Positions 4,902 to 6,649 of a stretch of DNA of 6,649 nt are shown piece after piece (the stretch's first letter is position 1; every line of letters begins with the position of its first letter). Where the stretch lies: positions 7,641 to 14,289 of the forward strand of contig JAGIAF010000056.1 in the NCBI GenBank assembly GCA_017745015.1. Direction: 5' to 3'. The notes beneath the pieces are model-generated. The model saw only the letters and a list, made by a program, of their open reading frames with translations, had not been told where the DNA came from and did not search any database. The translations under genes and the position numbers were made by a program. Source of the DNA: Bdellovibrio sp. (GTDB lineage: Bacteria > Bdellovibrionota > Bdellovibrionia > Bdellovibrionales > Bdellovibrionaceae).

Positions 4902-6649
4902 ATGCAGAGAATCATTTTACTAACCGCACTAACACTCCTGAGCTTGGTCCAGCTTTCTTGTCAGAACAACGACAAGAACTCGATCCTTGTTATTGCGGTG
5001 GACGAACTTGCGGTAGGCGATGTCAACTGCAGCCCGGATTCTCCTGATTCCAACGCAGGAACTAGGTCTGGTTTTCAATTGCTTTGCAAAGAGTCAGTGC
5101 GATTTACCCATGCGTTCACAACGTCTCCCTTGAGCACTCCCGCATTGAGTTCCATTCTTACCGGTTTGTACCCATTTCAACACAATGTGCGGCATAATGG
5201 TGGCCCCGGCTTAGCCCCTGAAATCGAACTTTCATCCGAAGTTGCAATTCGCCATGATTATCGCACGAGCTTTTTTACCGGCGGCCCTCCTATCTTCCGT
5301 CGTTCCGGCCTAAATCAAGGATTTGAACTCTTTGACGACAATTTGGTCCCCGCTTTTTCGAACCTGTTTAGACCCTTTAAGAAAAATGCCGCAAGCTTCA
5401 TGCAATGGTTAAAACATGATGTTGGCAATAGCGCTTTCTTTAGCGTTCTTTATGCTCCTGATTTGCAATTTACCAATACGGTGACAACAACGGACTTGGG
5501 AGAAACGCGAAATCTGAGCTTTGAGTCTCAATTGGACGAGTTGGATGAAAGCTTGTATGAATTTGTCATGCAACTGAAGCAAGCCAACCGCTGGGATAAA
5601 ACCACAGTTGTCTTGGTAGGTCTTAGTGGTCACGAAACAGGTGATCATGCGCGCGAACTGCCTACGCTCAATCTTCACTCCGAGAACACCCAAGTCGCAC
5701 TTTTCATTAAACCAGCTCAAAAAAAGAAACGTGACGAAGCCATTATCTGGAAGATCGATCAAAACGTAACTTTGGCTGATGTGGGCAGAACTCTTTACGA
5801 ATTGCTTGGGGAAAGCTTGGTGGAAAACGATTCCGCAGACTTCCCTACTCATTCTCTTTTTGAAGTTTTGAAAAATCCAGCGGCTGATTGGCCCGAGGAG
5901 CGTCCAATCTTGCTTGAATCGGGATGGTCGCTGTGGCGCAATGCCGGCCCTCTTCGTACTGCAGCGATTTCTCATCACGTACTTTATATCAATGATGCTT
6001 CACCAAAACTCTACAACACCTTGGTAGATCGTCTTGAAGTAAACCCACTGCCTCTTTTGCAAGAGAGTTTGTTGCCAACAACGACTCGCTTGCAAAATCT
6101 GCTTAGAAAAAATCAGATGCCGGCGTTCATTCAACCCAACGAAGAATGGATGGCTCGCTTGAGTATTCCATACGACCGTTGGACACGTGCAGACCAAGAG
6201 CCGCAGCTTTTGCGCGATCTAAAGCGCCTGACAGCGAACAACACGCAAAGTATTAATCTGTTGAATTGGACCGCCCAAGTCGCTTTGAACCAAAAAGACT
6301 GGGAAACTTTGCGTACTTTGGGATCTAAGAACAAAATCAATATCTGGCAGTATGTGGCAGAGAAGAATTTGAATGCTAAGAGTCCTAAATCCACAGACTC
6401 CTGCATGGAATTATTAACGGCGAAGGAACTTGATTCCGCAACTTTGAAAGGGTGTAGCGATCCTCTGTTCCTAGAGCTCATCGATTGGTTGCGCTCTGAC
6501 GTTCGTGGTCTTTCGAAAGAAACTCAAAGAAAGAAATTCGAACGCTCATTTAAAAACTATATGTTGGATCAAGAAATCCAACGCAACAACATTGCTCTGG
6601 GATTTATCTGGGATACGTCTCGAGAAAACTACTATGCTCCGTCACGCAC
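4902..6649 (+). CDS. Sulfatase/alkaline-phosphatase-superfamily protein with altered active site, putative lipoprotein (3' end beyond window)
   Basis: 582 codons are open from the ATG at 4902 to the window edge without a stop. An in-frame TGA at 4863-4865 bars far-upstream starts. The N-terminus is a hydrophobic signal ending VQLS-Cys20, a relaxed lipobox, so the protein is probably exported and lipid-anchored. Residues 27-340 follow the fold order of the sulfatase group that often carries a C-terminal TPR region: SILVIAVDEL (27-36), the nucleophile segment STPALSSILTGLYP (78-91), FQHNVRHNGG (92-101), then a GLNQGFELFDD stretch (136-146) and TQVALFIKPA (263-272). Catalytic positions are changed: the expected Cys/Ser/Thr-x-Pro-x-Arg/His becomes Ser78-x-Pro80-x-Leu82. 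The metal-binding SDHG motif becomes SGHE (242-245), losing the Asp. Asp34 remains but is followed by Glu35. Residues about 385-582 look helical, without a clear repeat. It is transcribed divergently from exbB. It may be an inactive or re-purposed relative; no substrate can be named. Confidence 0.82.
   Translation, partial: MQRIILLTALTLLSLVQLSCQNNDKNSILVIAVDELAVGDVNCSPDSPDSNAGTRSGFQLLCKESVRFTHAFTTSPLSTPALSSILTGLYPFQHNVRHNGGPGLAPEIELSSEVAIRHDYRTSFFTGGPPIFRRSGLNQGFELFDDNLVPAFSNLFRPFKKNAASFMQWLKHDVGNSAFFSVLYAPDLQFTNTVTTTDLGETRNLSFESQLDELDESLYEFVMQLKQANRWDKTTVVLVGLSGHETGDHARELPTLNLHSENTQVALFIKPAQKKKRDEAIIWKIDQNVTLADVGRTLYELLGESLVENDSADFPTHSLFEVLKNPAADWPEERPILLESGWSLWRNAGPLRTAAISHHVLYINDASPKLYNTLVDRLEVNPLPLLQESLLPTTTRLQNLLRKNQMPAFIQPNEEWMARLSIPYDRWTRADQEPQLLRDLKRLTANNTQSINLLNWTAQVALNQKDWETLRTLGSKNKINIWQYVAEKNLNAKSPKSTDSCMELLTAKELDSATLKGCSDPLFLELIDWLRSDVRGLSKETQRKKFERSFKNYMLDQEIQRNNIALGFIWDTSRENYYAPSR

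Noticed and set aside
4891..4923. Plus-strand ATG at 4891 just before the sulfatase-like start
   Set aside because: It is in another frame and reaches a stop after ten codons; a leader peptide is possible but unsupported.
5409..6481. Three minus-strand open frames (5409-5978, 6000-6197, 6131-6481)
   Set aside because: They are antisense to the plus-strand sulfatase-like gene, which stays open over 582 codons with family motifs.

Overview
The window looks like chromosomal DNA from a Gram-negative bacterium with an outer membrane. The pointers are an ExbB/ExbD proton-channel pair, a c-type haem protein, and two proteins with lipoprotein-like N-termini. GC content is moderate, by eye mid-to-upper 40s percent. 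The relaxed lipoboxes and the gene mix would suit a Bdellovibrio-like or other delta-type predator, but this is inference; there is no rRNA or marker gene to prove it. I see no mobile element, tRNA, CRISPR array or phage gene.

Layout, from left to right. (1) Minus strand, 1-2997: a two-gene unit. Its first gene (874-2997) is a predicted exported, PQQ-type sugar/aldose dehydrogenase-like beta-propeller with a C-terminal cytochrome c motif and an SH3-like tail. Nine bases after its stop comes an MFS exporter-like gene (1-864), whose 3' end lies outside the window. (2) Minus strand, 3065-3580: an unrecognised small protein with one N-terminal membrane segment or signal, a low-complexity linker and a compact beta-rich C-terminal domain. 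(3) 3581-3785: a 205-base gap holding a rho-independent terminator for the next unit and a short strong palindrome. (4) Minus strand, 3786-4823: exbB then exbD, three bases apart, with a good promoter and a strong ribosome binding site. (5) Plus strand, 4902 to the window edge: a large gene transcribed away from exbB. It encodes a sulfatase / alkaline-phosphatase-superfamily protein, probably a lipoprotein, in which most recognisable active-site positions are changed.

How they fit together: ExbB and ExbD should form a proton-motive-force-driven motor in the inner membrane; the TonB/TolA-type arm is not obvious here. The dehydrogenase should oxidise a sugar or alcohol in the periplasm and pass electrons to its own haem domain; the co-transcribed MFS protein would move a small molecule across the inner membrane. 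The exbB and sulfatase-like genes share a 78-base divergent promoter region in which the two candidate -10 elements lie on nearly the same bases, so their expression may be mutually exclusive or jointly controlled.

The most interesting items are the sulfatase-like protein with a degenerate catalytic site, the three-part dehydrogenase architecture, and the overlapping divergent promoters. I did not find a clear new multi-gene system.
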